From Arthrobacter sp. ATA002 (GTDB taxonomy: Bacteria > Actinomycetota > Actinomycetes > Actinomycetales > Micrococcaceae): DNA of 64,000 nt. The notes below the pieces were generated by a model. The model made no database searches. It saw nothing but the letters and a program-made list of their open reading frames with translations, and was not told where the DNA came from. Every line of letters starts with the position of its first letter. The first letter of the stretch is position 1. Positions 37,682-46,777 of this stretch are shown in pieces. The translations under genes and the position numbers were made by a program. Location of the stretch: positions 3,286,001 through 3,350,000 of the forward strand of contig NZ_CP114015.1 in the NCBI RefSeq assembly GCF_026898095.1. The letters are read 5' to 3'.

Positions 37682-37784
37682 GCCTCAGAATTACGGATTC
37701 TCGGACCAATTACAAGTATTTCGTAAATATTCCGGAATCGCTAGAGATCCACGTCGGTCGTGCCGCTCAGAGCCCGCCTCGCCC

Positions 37785-37910
37785 CGCCGAGAGTAGACAT
37801 CGTGCCGCTTCGGTGCACCGAGTGTAGACATCCTGCCGCTTCGTTGCACCGAGTGTAGACATCGTGCCGCTTCGTTGCACCGAGTGTAGACATCGTGCCG
37901 CTTTCACACG
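37785..37910. repeat. 31-bp-period tandem array (CGAGTGTAGACATC), four copies, truncated by IS30
   Basis: Units start about 37785, 37816, 37847 and 37878, 31 bp apart. Each contains CACCGAGTGTAGACATCGTG and CCGCTTCG. The last unit runs into GCTTTCACACG, where the IS30-family element is inserted. The same sequence reappears intact at 39299-39380 on the other side. Confidence 0.93.
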
Positions 37911-39203
37911 GGCTAAATCAACCGGTTAGTGCAACGCGGGTTTAGGCTGCTGCAGGTTGCAGCAGCTCAGCAAGTTTCTGAGCCGGTGTCGCCAGCCCGA
38001 GGGTCGGGCGGGGCCGCCGGTTCAAGGAGTCCTGGACCTTGCGCAGATCGGCTTTGGTATACACGCTCAAATCCGTATCCTTCTCGAACCAGTGCCGCAG
38101 TAATCGGTTCGTGTTCTCGTTCGTTCCGCGTTGCCAAGGCGAATGCGGATCACAGAAATAGACCGGCGCCCCGAGCTCTGCAGTGATCTGCCTGTGCTTG
38201 ACCATTTCCGAGCCCCGGTCCCAGGTCACCGTGCGCAGCAGGTCCGCCGGCAGGTGCTTCATCGCCGCGATCATGGCCTCCGCGACCGCTTCGGAGGTAT
38301 GCCGTTCGGGAAGGTGCAGCAGGATCGTGAATCTGGTCGAGCGTTCCACCAGCGTGCCGATCGCTGAGCGGGAGCCGGTTCCGACGATCAGGTCCCCTTC
38401 CCAATGCCCCGGCACTGCCCGGTCTTCGGCCTCGGCCGGGCGCTGGCTGATCGTGAACGCGTCAGAGAAGAGCTTGCCGCGCCCGGTGGTGTGATCGGTG
38501 GTCAACGGTTTGCGGCGGGCCCGCTTTAGGCTCAGGGTGCGGTAAAGGTCCTTGCGGAGCTGGCCCCGGGTTTGAACGTAAAGGCACTGGTAGATCGTTT
38601 CGTGGCTGACCTGCATGCTCTTATCATCGGGGAAGTCCTTGGCCAGGACCAACGAAATGAGTTTTGGGCTCCAGCCCTGATCCATCCATTGCGTGATCTG
38701 GGTGCAGAGTCCCGGGTTGTCTATGAGTTTGAACGGTTTGGGCCGGTCGGCGCGGATATGGGCGCGGGAGTGCGCCATCCCTGCGTGGTAGATCCCGTTG
38801 GCGTTGAGGTTGCGTCTGATTTCCCGGCAGATCACGGATTTGTCCCGGCCAATCATGCGCCCGATCTCGGCTTGGCTTTTACCGGCCCGCAGTCCGCACA
38901 TGATCTCGATCCGTTCGTCCAGGTTTAGCCGGCGTCCCGGGCCGCCGGGTCTATTCGACGGGCCAGGTCTTGCCAGTCCGCCACCACCGGGTCTTTGAAC
39001 TAGTTTCATTGCACCAGCATCACGCCACCAGTTCCTTGCTCCCATCGCTGACACGCCCATGAGCTCGCACGCTCTGGTCAGGGAGACGCCGGAACAGATC
39101 AGGTCGTAAAACCGGTCCTTGAAATCTTGGCTGAAGGGGTAACCGCTGGGCATCGCATCGCTCCTGTATTTTCAGAGCGTTGCATTGACCATATGACTCT
39201 GCC
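37911..39203. mobile_element. IS30-family insertion sequence, intact, about 1293 bp
   Basis: Begins GGCTAAATCA and ends TGACTCTGCC. The ends form an imperfect 27-bp inverted repeat (19 of 27 by eye) whose inner part TGCAACGC is identical and resembles IS30 ends. ACG is duplicated on both sides (37908-37910 and 39204-39206), the 3-bp target duplication usual for this family. An uninterrupted paralogue of the target at 39349-39380 confirms the boundaries. It contains one transposase gene and is probably recent. Confidence 0.9.
37942..39153 (-). CDS. IS30-family transposase
   Basis: 403 residues. The N-terminal HTH reads FKDRFYDLICSGVSLTRACE. A second HTH contains LNLDERIEIMCGLRAGKSQA, then GRMIGRDKSVICREIRRN. 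The DDE catalytic domain has VPGHWEGDLIVG (first Asp), VTWDRGSEMVKHR (second Asp) and HSPWQRGTNENTNRLLRHWF (Glu). All catalytic residues are present and the frame is intact, so the element could be active. ATG 39153 is the only well-placed start. Confidence 0.93.
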   Translation of the reverse strand: MPSGYPFSQDFKDRFYDLICSGVSLTRACELMGVSAMGARNWWRDAGAMKLVQRPGGGGLARPGPSNRPGGPGRRLNLDERIEIMCGLRAGKSQAEIGRMIGRDKSVICREIRRNLNANGIYHAGMAHSRAHIRADRPKPFKLIDNPGLCTQITQWMDQGWSPKLISLVLAKDFPDDKSMQVSHETIYQCLYVQTRGQLRKDLYRTLSLKRARRKPLTTDHTTGRGKLFSDAFTISQRPAEAEDRAVPGHWEGDLIVGTGSRSAIGTLVERSTRFTILLHLPERHTSEAVAEAMIAAMKHLPADLLRTVTWDRGSEMVKHRQITAELGAPVYFCDPHSPWQRGTNENTNRLLRHWFEKDTDLSVYTKADLRKVQDSLNRRPRPTLGLATPAQKLAELLQPAAA

Positions 39204-39421
39204 ACGCGGAATCCCGCATCAGCCCGACACTCGACGGAGCGAAGAGACGTTATCCCGACACTCGATGTCGGCGCTGAGGCGTTTGCACGCATCGGTGCGC
39301 CGAGTGTCGACATCGTGCCGCTTCGGTGCACCGAGTGTAGACATCCTGCCGCTTTCACACGCGGAATCCCGCATCAGCCCGACAATGGACGGAGCGAAGG
39401 AACGTTATCCCGACACTCGGC
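39204..39421. repeat. 31-bp-spaced repeats in both orientations, right of IS30
   Basis: On the - strand CGAGTGTCG cores occur 31 bp apart at 39256 and 39225, and again at 39411 and 39380 (the last degenerate). On the + strand CGAGTGT cores lie about 39306 and 39337. GCTTTCACACGCGGAATC at 39352-39369 is the empty version of the IS30 target. The final - strand core supplies the last codons and stop of the DUF3021 gene. Confidence 0.9.
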
Positions 39422-39809
39422 CACGCGCAGACCGCGCCTGGGCCCGGGGAACCAGCACACCAAACCCCACAAACGCGGCGGTCCAGAGAACCAGTCCGAC
39501 CACCAGGAACGTCCCCACTATGGCCAAGTAGTCCGAAGCCGTCCGCGTCGGAAACCAGCCGCTGAGAAAGAGCAGCGGCAGGACAGTGCCCACCATCAGG
39601 GCAAAGTGAACCACCGTTTGCCGAAGAAGCGTCCACTTCTCCACGTCATAGAGCACGGATGCCGCCGACACCACCCCGAAGATGAGCGCGGCGAACAGCG
39701 TGCTCCGCCCGTCCGCCGTCTGCCCCTGCGCATAAAGCGCAGCAGAGATCCCCGACATGATGACGAGCGGAATTCCGCCTCTTAGTGCTGCCTGCCCCCA
39801 GAGCTTCAT
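39405..39809 (-). CDS. DUF3021-like membrane protein
   Basis: 134 residues with four hydrophobic segments (GGIPLVIMSGISAALYAQG, TLFAALIFGVVSAASVLYD, VVHFALMVGTVLPLLFLSG, LAIVGTFLVVGLVLWTAAF). Layout and size fit DUF3021, function unknown. The C-terminal Arg/Ser-rich end (RGRVSG) and stop are encoded by the repeat core CGAGTGTCGGGATAA. An ancestral protein may therefore have ended differently. ATG 39809 is the natural start. Confidence 0.7.
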   Translation of the reverse strand: MKLWGQAALRGGIPLVIMSGISAALYAQGQTADGRSTLFAALIFGVVSAASVLYDVEKWTLLRQTVVHFALMVGTVLPLLFLSGWFPTRTASDYLAIVGTFLVVGLVLWTAAFVGFGVLVPRAQARSARGRVSG

Positions 39810-39855
39810 GCGCCCAACCTACCGGCCGGAACACGCACCCTGCCGCATCCGGGAG

Positions 39856-41262
39856 TCACCGCGCCGTCGCGGCGGCCCGCCGGTAACGCTGCAGCACGTC
39901 CGGGGCGGCAACAGCCTCCACCACGGTTTCGCTCGCCGCCGTCCACTCCGGCCATCCACCCGTGAGAACGGCCGCAGCCTGCCGGGCGGCGCCGTCGGCC
40001 ACGTATTCCCCCGGAGACGGCACGGTTACGGGAAGGCCAAACACTGCGGAGACGGCCTGCTGCATCGCTTCGGAGCGGGCGGCGCCACCGACCAGGATCA
40101 CGCGCCGCGCCTCGATGCCCAGGTCCTGCAGCGCCTGCAGCCCGTCCGCCAGCGAACAGGCCACGCCTTCGACGGCGGCGCGGGCCAGGTTTGCCGGCGT
40201 GAAGTTCGCCAGGGTCATGCCCTGCAGTGACCCGGTTGCCTCGGGAAGGTTCGGGGTCCGCTCCCCCTCGAAATACGGCACCATGCTCAGCCCGCCGGCG
40301 CCGGCCGGTGCGCTGAGCGCCAGCCGGGTCAGCTCCGAAAGATCCACGGAGAGCAGTGCGGCGGTGGCGTCCAGGACCCGCGAGGCGTTGAGCGTGGCCG
40401 CCAGCGGCAGGAAATGCCCGGTGGCATCGGCAAATCCGGCCACCAGGCCGGTGGCGTCTGCGGAGGGATCCTCCGTCACCGCAAACACGGTGCCGGAGGT
40501 CCCCACGGAAACGATTACGTCGCCGACGCCGGCCCCCACACCCAGCGCGGCTCCGGCGTTGTCCCCGGTACCCGGAGCAATGACGGCGCCCGACGGCGTC
40601 CGCTGGTCCGCCTCCAGCGGCCCCAAAACCCGCGGCAGCAGCGGCACATGACCGAGGGTCTGTTCCAGCACGGCGGGAAGATACTCCCCGGTGGCCGGTG
40701 ACCAGTAGCCGGTCCCGGACGCGTCCGAGCGGTCGGTGCGCAGCGCCTCAAGTCCGGCACGGCCGCTGCCCGGGCCGTATCCCGCCAGCCGCCAGCTCAG
40801 CCAGTCGTGCGGCAGGCAGACCGCCGCCGTGCGGGCAGCATTTTCCGGTTCGTTCTCCGCCAGCCAGCGCAGCTTGGCAGCGGTAATGGAGGCGACCGGA
40901 ACGGTGCCGGTCTCCTCCGCCCAGTACCGGGCGCCGTCGGGTCCGGCGTCGGAAATCATCTTCGCGGCCGCTGCCGCCGACCGCACGTCGTTCCACAGCA
41001 GGGCCGGGCGGACCACGGCGCCGTCCTCATCCAGGCAGACCATGCCGTGCTGCTGGCCGGAGACCGCCACCGCGTCCACGTCGTCGAGTCCGCCGGCCGC
41101 CTGCAGCGCCTCCTGCAGGGCAGCCCACCAGACCTCCGGATCGATTTCGGTGCCGTTGGCGTGCCGGGCGGTGCCGGAACGGACCAGGGCGCCGGTGGCG
41201 GCGTCCCGGATCACCACTTTGCAGGATTGGGTGGAGCTGTCCACTCCGGCGACCAGTGCCAT
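39856..41262 (-). CDS. xylB: Xylulokinase
   Basis: 468-residue FGGY-family sugar kinase phosphorylating D-xylulose to xylulose-5-phosphate for the pentose phosphate pathway. Motifs: [17 protein letters not shown] (phosphate loop), [44 protein letters not shown] and [22 protein letters not shown] 41262 follows AAAGGTACC. It lies 123 bp downstream of xylA; the spacer has three GGACACC repeats but no clear terminator, so the two are probably one operon. Confidence 0.94.
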   Translation of the reverse strand: MALVAGVDSSTQSCKVVIRDAATGALVRSGTARHANGTEIDPEVWWAALQEALQAAGGLDDVDAVAVSGQQHGMVCLDEDGAVVRPALLWNDVRSAAAAAKMISDAGPDGARYWAEETGTVPVASITAAKLRWLAENEPENAARTAAVCLPHDWLSWRLAGYGPGSGRAGLEALRTDRSDASGTGYWSPATGEYLPAVLEQTLGHVPLLPRVLGPLEADQRTPSGAVIAPGTGDNAGAALGVGAGVGDVIVSVGTSGTVFAVTEDPSADATGLVAGFADATGHFLPLAATLNASRVLDATAALLSVDLSELTRLALSAPAGAGGLSMVPYFEGERTPNLPEATGSLQGMTLANFTPANLARAAVEGVACSLADGLQALQDLGIEARRVILVGGAARSEAMQQAVSAVFGLPVTVPSPGEYVADGAARQAAAVLTGGWPEWTAASETVVEAVAAPDVLQRYRRAAATAR

Positions 41263-41385
41263 GGCGGTACCTTTCGTCGTTCGTCAAAGTTCGCGGTGCC
41301 GGACACCAGCGGCCCGGACACCAGGGGGCCGGACACCGCGACGCCGGGCCCGTGGCAACGGACCCGGCGGCAGGGCGGCAGCGCC

Positions 41386-42573
41386 TTAGCGGGCGCCCAT
41401 GAGGTGTTCCAGCGCGAGCTGATTCAGCCGGACAAAACCGAAGGAGCGCCCGGCGGCCTTCTCGGCGTCGAAATCCTCGAAGGATGCCGTGTCCGCGAGG
41501 AAATCCGCGGTGCTTTCGCCGGCCGCCAGGGTGGGCTGCGCCAGTTCAAACACACCGGAGGTGGCCAGGGCTTCCTGGACCTCGGGGTCGGCGCGGAAAG
41601 CCAGGGCGCGTTCCTTGAGCAGCAGGTACATGGACATGTTGGCCTGCGCCGAGGCCCAGACGCCGTCGTAGCCTTCGGTGCGGGAGGGCTTGTAGTCGAA
41701 GTGCCGCGGGCCGTCGTACGCCGGACCGCCGTTGGGGAACCCGTTTTCCAGCAGGTCCACCGTGAAGAAGGCGCTGGTGAGGTCGCCGTGGCCGAACACC
41801 AGGTCCTGGTCGAATTTGATCGACTTCTGGCCGTTGAGGTCAATGTGGAAGAGCTTGCCGGCCCACAGCGCCTGGGCGATGCCGTGGTTGAAGTTCAGCC
41901 CGGCCATCTGCTCGTGGCCGGTCTCCGGGTTCAGGCCGACAATGTCGCCGTGCTCGAGTTCGTTGATGAAGGCCAGGGCATGGCCGACAGTGGGCAGGAA
42001 GATGTCGCCGCGGGGTTCGTTGGGCTTGGGCTCCAGCGCCAGGCGCAGGTTGTAACCCTTCTCCTTGACGTAGCCGGCGACGGTGTCAACGCCCTCCTTC
42101 ATCCGGTCGTAGGCGGCGGCAAAATCCTTGGAACCGTCGTATTCGGAGCCCTCGCGTCCGCCCCACATGACGAAGGTTTCGGCACCCATTTCGGCGGCCA
42201 GGTCCATGTTGGCCATGACTTTGCGCAGCGCGAAGCGGCGGATGGAACGGTCGTTGGAGGTGAATCCTCCGTCCTTGAACACCGGATGGCTGAACAGGTT
42301 GGTGGTCACCATGGGAACCTTCAGGCCGGTCTCGGCCAGGGCTGCCTGGAAGTTCTTCAGGATCTGCTCCCGCTCGGATGCCGTGGCGTTGAACGGAATC
42401 AGGTCATTGTCGTGGAACGTGATGCCGTACGCCCCCAGGTCGGAGAGCCGGTGCACGGCCTCCACCGGGTCCAGGTCGGCGCGGGTGGGAACACCGAACG
42501 GGTCGTTGCCGGTCCAGCCCACAGTCCAGAGGCCAAAGGTAAAACGGTCGGATGGTGAGGGCGTCGTTGTCAC
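41386..42573 (-). CDS. xylA: Xylose isomerase
   Basis: 395-residue group I (actinobacterial) xylose isomerase, interconverting D-xylose and D-xylulose. Active-site and metal motifs: [13 protein letters not shown] (catalytic His), [34 protein letters not shown] (metal Glu, Lys), [15 protein letters not shown] and LFHIDLNGQ. Starts at GTG 42573 with GGAG six bases upstream. It is the first gene of xylAB and divergent from the ROK regulator, with a promoter-operator between them. Confidence 0.96.
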   Translation of the reverse strand: MTTTPSPSDRFTFGLWTVGWTGNDPFGVPTRADLDPVEAVHRLSDLGAYGITFHDNDLIPFNATASEREQILKNFQAALAETGLKVPMVTTNLFSHPVFKDGGFTSNDRSIRRFALRKVMANMDLAAEMGAETFVMWGGREGSEYDGSKDFAAAYDRMKEGVDTVAGYVKEKGYNLRLALEPKPNEPRGDIFLPTVGHALAFINELEHGDIVGLNPETGHEQMAGLNFNHGIAQALWAGKLFHIDLNGQKSIKFDQDLVFGHGDLTSAFFTVDLLENGFPNGGPAYDGPRHFDYKPSRTEGYDGVWASAQANMSMYLLLKERALAFRADPEVQEALATSGVFELAQPTLAAGESTADFLADTASFEDFDAEKAAGRSFGFVRLNQLALEHLMGAR

Positions 42574-42594
42574 AGTTCACTCCAAAAGCCGGTA

Positions 42595-42638
42595 TTAGTT
42601 GGGAACAACAACTTATGGCGGTATGCACGTTCTGTCAA
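42595..42638 (-). promoter_or_regulatory. xylA promoter with overlapping XylR (ROK) operator
   Basis: On the - strand TTGACA (42638-42633) and TAAGTT (42615-42610) are separated by 17 bp, a near-consensus sigma-70-type promoter. TTAGTTG and CAACTTA (42595-42601, 42609-42615) form an inverted repeat over the -10 and start point. It resembles ROK/XylR operators. Repressor binding would block xylAB. Confidence 0.8.
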
Positions 42639-42811
42639 TGGTTTTTTCCAACCCTTCTGCGCCCTGAAAGCGTTCTTCGTGGGATTCCTCATCCCTGACA
42701 ACAAAACGGACCAAACGGCGGCGGACGGGGTTAGGCTGAGAAACCGGGCCGCTTGGCTGCTCCGGCAGCAGGCCCGGCCCGGACACCACCTCCAGCAGAA
42801 ACGGCAGCAGC

Positions 42812-44008
42812 ATGAGCACCGGCACTTCCTCCGGCACGGAGAGCATCCGCGCCCAAAATTTGTCACGGATCCTGACGCTGCTGCACCGCCGCGGACCGCT
42901 CTCCCGTGCCGACCTGACCCGGCTCTGCGGTTACAACCGTTCCACCGTGGGGGCCCTCGTGACCGAACTCGGCGAACTGGGACTTGCCTATGAAACTGAT
43001 CCGCCGGCGCTCAAGCGGGTGGGACGGCCAAGCCCACTGGTCCACGCCAACGAACGCGTTGCCGCCATTGCGGTGCATCCCGACGTCGACGCCGTCACGG
43101 TGGGCGTGGTCGGGCTGGGCGGCACGGTGCACCGCCGGGTGCGCTACGATGCCGGGTCACCCCCCACGGTGTCCGACACGGTCAACATTTCCCGGGCGGT
43201 GGTCGAGGGCATGCAGACGGAACTGGCCGGCATGACCCGCGTCGCAGGGGTCGGAGCCGCCGTGCCCGGGCTGGTTAACAACACCGACGGCACCGTGCTG
43301 CTGGCACCGCACCTCAAATGGTCCGATGAGCCCCTCGCCGCGGCGCTCAGCGCCGGACTGGGCCTGGCGGCCCGCGCCGCGAATGACGCCAACCTCGGTT
43401 CGCTGGCCGAAAGCCTCTTCGGCGCCGCCGTGGGAGCGTCCGACGTCGTGTACCTCAACGGCAGTGCCAGCGGTATCGGCGGCGGCGCCGTGGTGGGTGG
43501 CGTACCGCTCCGCGGAGCCAGCGGATATGCCGGGGAACTCGGGCACACCGTCGTGACGCCCGGCGGGAGCCCCTGCCACTGCGGCCGCACCGGATGCCTG
43601 GAAACGGAGGTCAGCCTGGGCAGGCTGTTGGCCGTCCTGGGACTCGAACACGCCGACCAGGACCAGCTCGAAGCCGCCATGGTCCGGGACAGCTCCCCCG
43701 CCCTGATCGCCGAAACCCACCGGCAGCTGGACCTGCTTGCCGTGGCGCTGACCAATTTCGTGAACATTTTCAACCCGGGCATCATCGTGCTCGGCGGCTT
43801 CCTGGGCGTCCTGCACTCCTTCGCCCCGGGCCGGCTGGAGGCCGCCGTGGCCGCCGGCGCCATCGGCGGCCTGGGCAGCGGCGTGTCCATCCGCCGGGCG
43901 GCCCTCGGCACCGAGCTGCTGCTGGTGGGCGCGGCGGAACTGGTGTTCGCCGGGCTGCTGGCGGATCCGGCCTCGGTGGGCGCGCTGCCGGTGCCCGCGG
44001 CGGGCTGA
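42812..44008 (+). CDS. xylR: ROK-family xylose repressor
   Basis: 398 residues. An N-terminal winged HTH (RADLTRLCGYNRSTVGALVTE) is followed by a ROK sugar-kinase-like domain with GASGYAGELGHTVVTPGGSP and the zinc motif CHCGRTGCLETEV. In ROK repressors of this layout the domain senses sugar and loses DNA binding. ATG 42812 is chosen by homology. A -10-like TAGGCT lies at 42732-42737. Divergence from xylA and the operator at 42595 indicate control of xylAB. Confidence 0.9.
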   Translation: MSTGTSSGTESIRAQNLSRILTLLHRRGPLSRADLTRLCGYNRSTVGALVTELGELGLAYETDPPALKRVGRPSPLVHANERVAAIAVHPDVDAVTVGVVGLGGTVHRRVRYDAGSPPTVSDTVNISRAVVEGMQTELAGMTRVAGVGAAVPGLVNNTDGTVLLAPHLKWSDEPLAAALSAGLGLAARAANDANLGSLAESLFGAAVGASDVVYLNGSASGIGGGAVVGGVPLRGASGYAGELGHTVVTPGGSPCHCGRTGCLETEVSLGRLLAVLGLEHADQDQLEAAMVRDSSPALIAETHRQLDLLAVALTNFVNIFNPGIIVLGGFLGVLHSFAPGRLEAAVAAGAIGGLGSGVSIRRAALGTELLLVGAAELVFAGLLADPASVGALPVPAAG

Positions 44009-44054
44009 CCCCGGCTGCCCGGCGCAGTTGCCCGGCTCCCCGCTATGCGGGGCG

Positions 44055-44250
44055 AGCTTCCGGTCCCCGGTTGTACAGATAACGGGCTTCCGGTCCCCCG
44101 GTTGTACAGATAACGGGCTTCCGGTCCCCCGGTTGTACAGCTAACGGGCTTCCGGTCCCTCCGTTGTACAGCTAACGGGCTTCCGGTCCCTCCGTTGTAC
44201 AGCTAACGGGCTTTCGGCCGCCGGATAGGCCCATTATCTGTACTACGGAG
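44055..44250. repeat. 31-bp-period array (TTGTACAG core), five copies plus an inverted copy
   Basis: TTGTACAG starts at 44071, 44102, 44133, 44164 and 44195, exactly 31 bp apart, each in a unit GCTTCCGGTCC...TAACGG. The tract ends with an inverted partial unit (CCCATTATCTGTACTAC, about 44230-44246) that can pair with the last direct unit. That would form a long imperfect hairpin between two converging genes, a possible bidirectional terminator. This is the whole content of the 316-bp gap. Confidence 0.93.
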
Positions 44251-44324
44251 CCGCCCCCGCCTGGTCAGCGCCCACCGCCCAGTCCGCGCGAGGCCCGGCT
44301 GCACCGGTCGCCGCCCCGGCCGAG

Positions 44325-44861
44325 TCAGGCCCGCCGCCCGGTCCGGGCGAGGACCAGGCTGCACCGGTCTCCGCCGTCGGGAACCGAAACCGGCGGACCG
44401 AAGAGCCCGGGCGCGTAAGCCTGCTCCCCGAACATATCCATCGCGGCGTCCACGGCCTCCAGATCCGCGCCGGTGAGCCCGGCGTCCAGTCCCTGCGACA
44501 CAGCCAGGTCCCAGCGGTGCACCACCAGATCGACCCCGTAAAACCCGGCAAGCCAACCGCCGACGGTATCCGGGCCTAACCAGCCGTCGAACTGCTTCCC
44601 GGCGATGGCGGAATCGGCCAGCAGCCCGGACACGAGCCGTTCGTGGCTGCGCCAGATTCGGCCGGGATCATCGCCGTCGGGCATCTGGCCGGCCAGGCCG
44701 TGCCCGGCCAGGAACTCCAGCTGGGTGGACACCACGTGGTCCACGATGTCCCGCGCCGCCCACTCAGCGCACGGGGTGGCAGCGTTCCAATCCCCGGTCC
44801 GGGCCACCACTGAGCTGAACGCATCCGCACGGGTGCGCCACATTTCCAAGGCTGTTTCCAT
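44325..44861 (-). CDS. TIGR03086 family metal-binding protein (DinB/maleylpyruvate-isomerase-like)
   Basis: 178 residues. The N-terminal four-helix DinB-like fold carries WNAATPCAEWAARDIVDHVV, the actinobacterial TIGR03086/mycothiol-type signature in which the histidine and later ones (GVDLVVHRWDLA) are predicted metal ligands. Related proteins are mycothiol-dependent enzymes; the substrate is unknown. ATG 44861 is chosen because GGAGGGAATC lies just upstream. Divergent from the AraC-type gene. Confidence 0.82.
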   Translation of the reverse strand: METALEMWRTRADAFSSVVARTGDWNAATPCAEWAARDIVDHVVSTQLEFLAGHGLAGQMPDGDDPGRIWRSHERLVSGLLADSAIAGKQFDGWLGPDTVGGWLAGFYGVDLVVHRWDLAVSQGLDAGLTGADLEAVDAAMDMFGEQAYAPGLFGPPVSVPDGGDRCSLVLARTGRRA

Positions 44862-44964
44862 GATTCCCTCCACGTTTGCGCCGGTCTGGGCTAGGTTTTC
44901 CTCAACCTATCCGGCGTTCGGACGGGTGTCTTGAACGAATCCGACAGTCACCAAGGTGCGTGCA

Positions 44965-45807
44965 ATGTTCGACGACGGCGGCATCAGTGAGATTGGCCGG
45001 GGCCACCTCCGCGGTGCGGGCGACCGGTCGTTCACCATCTACCGCTACGACCCCGCGCCGCCATCACAGCAGTGGCTGCGGGTTTTCTGGATTCCGGTGT
45101 GGGAGGTCCCCGGGGGCGAAGTCCGGGAACAACGAATCCTCACCTATCCCGTGTGCCTGCTGAGCATCTCCGCGGAGTATGCGCGGCTGGTCGGGCCCAG
45201 GATGACGGCGGCCCGGGTGCCGCTGACGGGCAGCGGCTGGACGTTCGGGGTCATGCTCCGGCCCGGCGCCGGGCGGACACTGCTGGGCCGGGATGTCTCC
45301 GCACTAACGAACCGGCACCTGGACCTGGCGGAGATCCCGCTCCTGGCCGGGGTGGTATCCGGCATACGGACGCTCATGCGGGAGCAGCCGGGCCTTCCCG
45401 CGGCACACGCCGCGGCACGCGCCCTGCTGGAGGAGCGGTTCTCCCTGCTCGGCCCGGTCGACTCCGGGGCGGCACTGATCAACCGCGTGGTGGCCCGGGT
45501 GGAGGAAGACCCGGGCATCACCACGGTGGCTGCCCTCTGCGGCGCCTTCGGCCTGAAGGAGCGGACCCTGCAGCGGCTGTGCAGCCGGTACCTGGGCCTG
45601 ACTCCCCGGTGGCTGATCCGTCAGCGGCGGCTGCAGGACGCCGGCCAGGCGCTGCGTTCCGGCGCGGGGTCGCTCAGCGCGATCGCGGCCGGCCTCGGAT
45701 ATGCGGACCAGGCACACTTTTCCCGCAACTTCCGCCGTGCCACCGGATGGACCCCCGGCGAGTTCGCGGAGCTGGCTAATCCGCTGGGCAACGGCGGGCG
45801 CGGTTAG
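44965..45807 (+). CDS. AraC-family transcriptional regulator
   Basis: 280 residues. The N-terminal half is a cupin-like sensor (WLRVFWIPVWEVPGGEV; WTFGVMLRPGAGRTLLG). The C-terminal double HTH is typical AraC/XylS: VAALCGAFGLKERTLQRLCS, then YLGLTPRWLIRQRRLQDA, then IAAGLGYADQAHFSRNFRRA and TGWTPGEFAEL. ATG 44965 is preceded by AAGG; GTG 44956 is possible. Divergent from the TIGR03086 gene, which it may regulate. Confidence 0.85.
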   Translation: MFDDGGISEIGRGHLRGAGDRSFTIYRYDPAPPSQQWLRVFWIPVWEVPGGEVREQRILTYPVCLLSISAEYARLVGPRMTAARVPLTGSGWTFGVMLRPGAGRTLLGRDVSALTNRHLDLAEIPLLAGVVSGIRTLMREQPGLPAAHAAARALLEERFSLLGPVDSGAALINRVVARVEEDPGITTVAALCGAFGLKERTLQRLCSRYLGLTPRWLIRQRRLQDAGQALRSGAGSLSAIAAGLGYADQAHFSRNFRRATGWTPGEFAELANPLGNGGRG

Positions 45808-45846
45808 GCTGCCCGTCCCCTTAGGTGCGTCCTATGGAACCAGGGC

Positions 45847-46320
45847 TCACTCCGCCCGAGGGCTCCGTCGGAAGACCGCGGCCTGAACGGCCAGCAGGAT
45901 GACAGTTCCCAGCAGTCCGGCAGCGGTCAACGAAGGCCCCAGCGTGTACAGGTTCAGCCGCAGCACTTCGGATTGTGTCTCGGGTATTCCGCTTTCGTCC
46001 CACGGCGAAGCGGTGAACCCGAAAAGCCATGCCATCCCCACGGCCAGCATCAGTGCCACCAGAGCCCAGGCCGCCCAGAGGCTCAGATTGCGGCGGTGCA
46101 CCGCCGGCGGATCAGAAGGACTCTGAGCAAAAACTTCACCGTTAGCCCTGACGGAGTCCGGGTTTTCATCGGAGTCGAGGGACGTTCCCGGCGGCTGAGC
46201 GGCTTCAATCCGGCGGCCGCTGCCGTCGTCGACGACTTCCACCCAACTCTCACCGGAGCCGGGTTCGGGCCGGGCATAATGCCGGTAATCCTCTTCGGGC
46301 GTGTGCTTGGAATTCCCCAT
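45847..46320 (-). CDS. Hypothetical membrane protein with acidic N-terminal domain
   Basis: 157 residues, family not recognised. A hydrophilic, acidic N-terminus of about 75 residues (MGNSKHTPEEDYRHYARPEP; WVEVVDDGSGRRIEAAQPPG) is followed by two TM helices, SLWAAWALVALMLAVGMAWL and LYTLGPSLTAAGLLGTVILL, with an extracellular loop between. It is a lone gene converging on the AraC gene. Confidence 0.65.
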   Translation of the reverse strand: MGNSKHTPEEDYRHYARPEPGSGESWVEVVDDGSGRRIEAAQPPGTSLDSDENPDSVRANGEVFAQSPSDPPAVHRRNLSLWAAWALVALMLAVGMAWLFGFTASPWDESGIPETQSEVLRLNLYTLGPSLTAAGLLGTVILLAVQAAVFRRSPRAE

Positions 46321-46777
46321 GCGGGGAGCCTATGGCATTGCGCGTGTCCCGGAACACAACACGCGCGTACCCCCGCCGCGCATCTCCGCTTCCGTGACAA
46401 ACATCGATCCCGCAGCAGTGGCCACTGTGTCACGGCCCCACCCGGCTGCCCTGTGTTGTCCCAGCCGCGTAACGATCCCTGCCTGGCTAGCAGATGCCGC
46501 GTTGGGAGACTGAAAGCAGACCCTGCCTGGCCTTCTCGGTCATGGTGTCGGAGATTTCTGCCGGTTCGGCGCAGGTCCTGGAACCGGAGGAACTACACCC
46601 GGCTGCTCGAGGTACTGTTCCCCAGTTCTACGGAGGCCTGGGTCCCCAGTTCTACGGAGGCCTGGGCCGAGCAGCGGGCGGTCCGCATCTGATGGCGCTT
46701 TCCGTTGCGGCTTGAGGGACACACTGGCTGGTAGGGTCATCCTCGACCGGCACAACCACCATTGGAATGGACCCCCA
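46321..46777. other. 457-bp intergenic region with a 24-bp tandem duplication
   Basis: Two perfect copies of a 24-bp unit (46619-46642 and 46643-46666, each with CCCCAGTTCTACGGAGGCCT) lie in the leader side of the EcsC gene. G+C is lower than in flanking genes. No RNA gene, terminator or convincing small ORF was seen. Confidence 0.7.

Noticed and set aside
40807-42558. 583-residue open frame on the + strand
   Set aside because: Antisense to xylA and xylB, which have full catalytic motifs.
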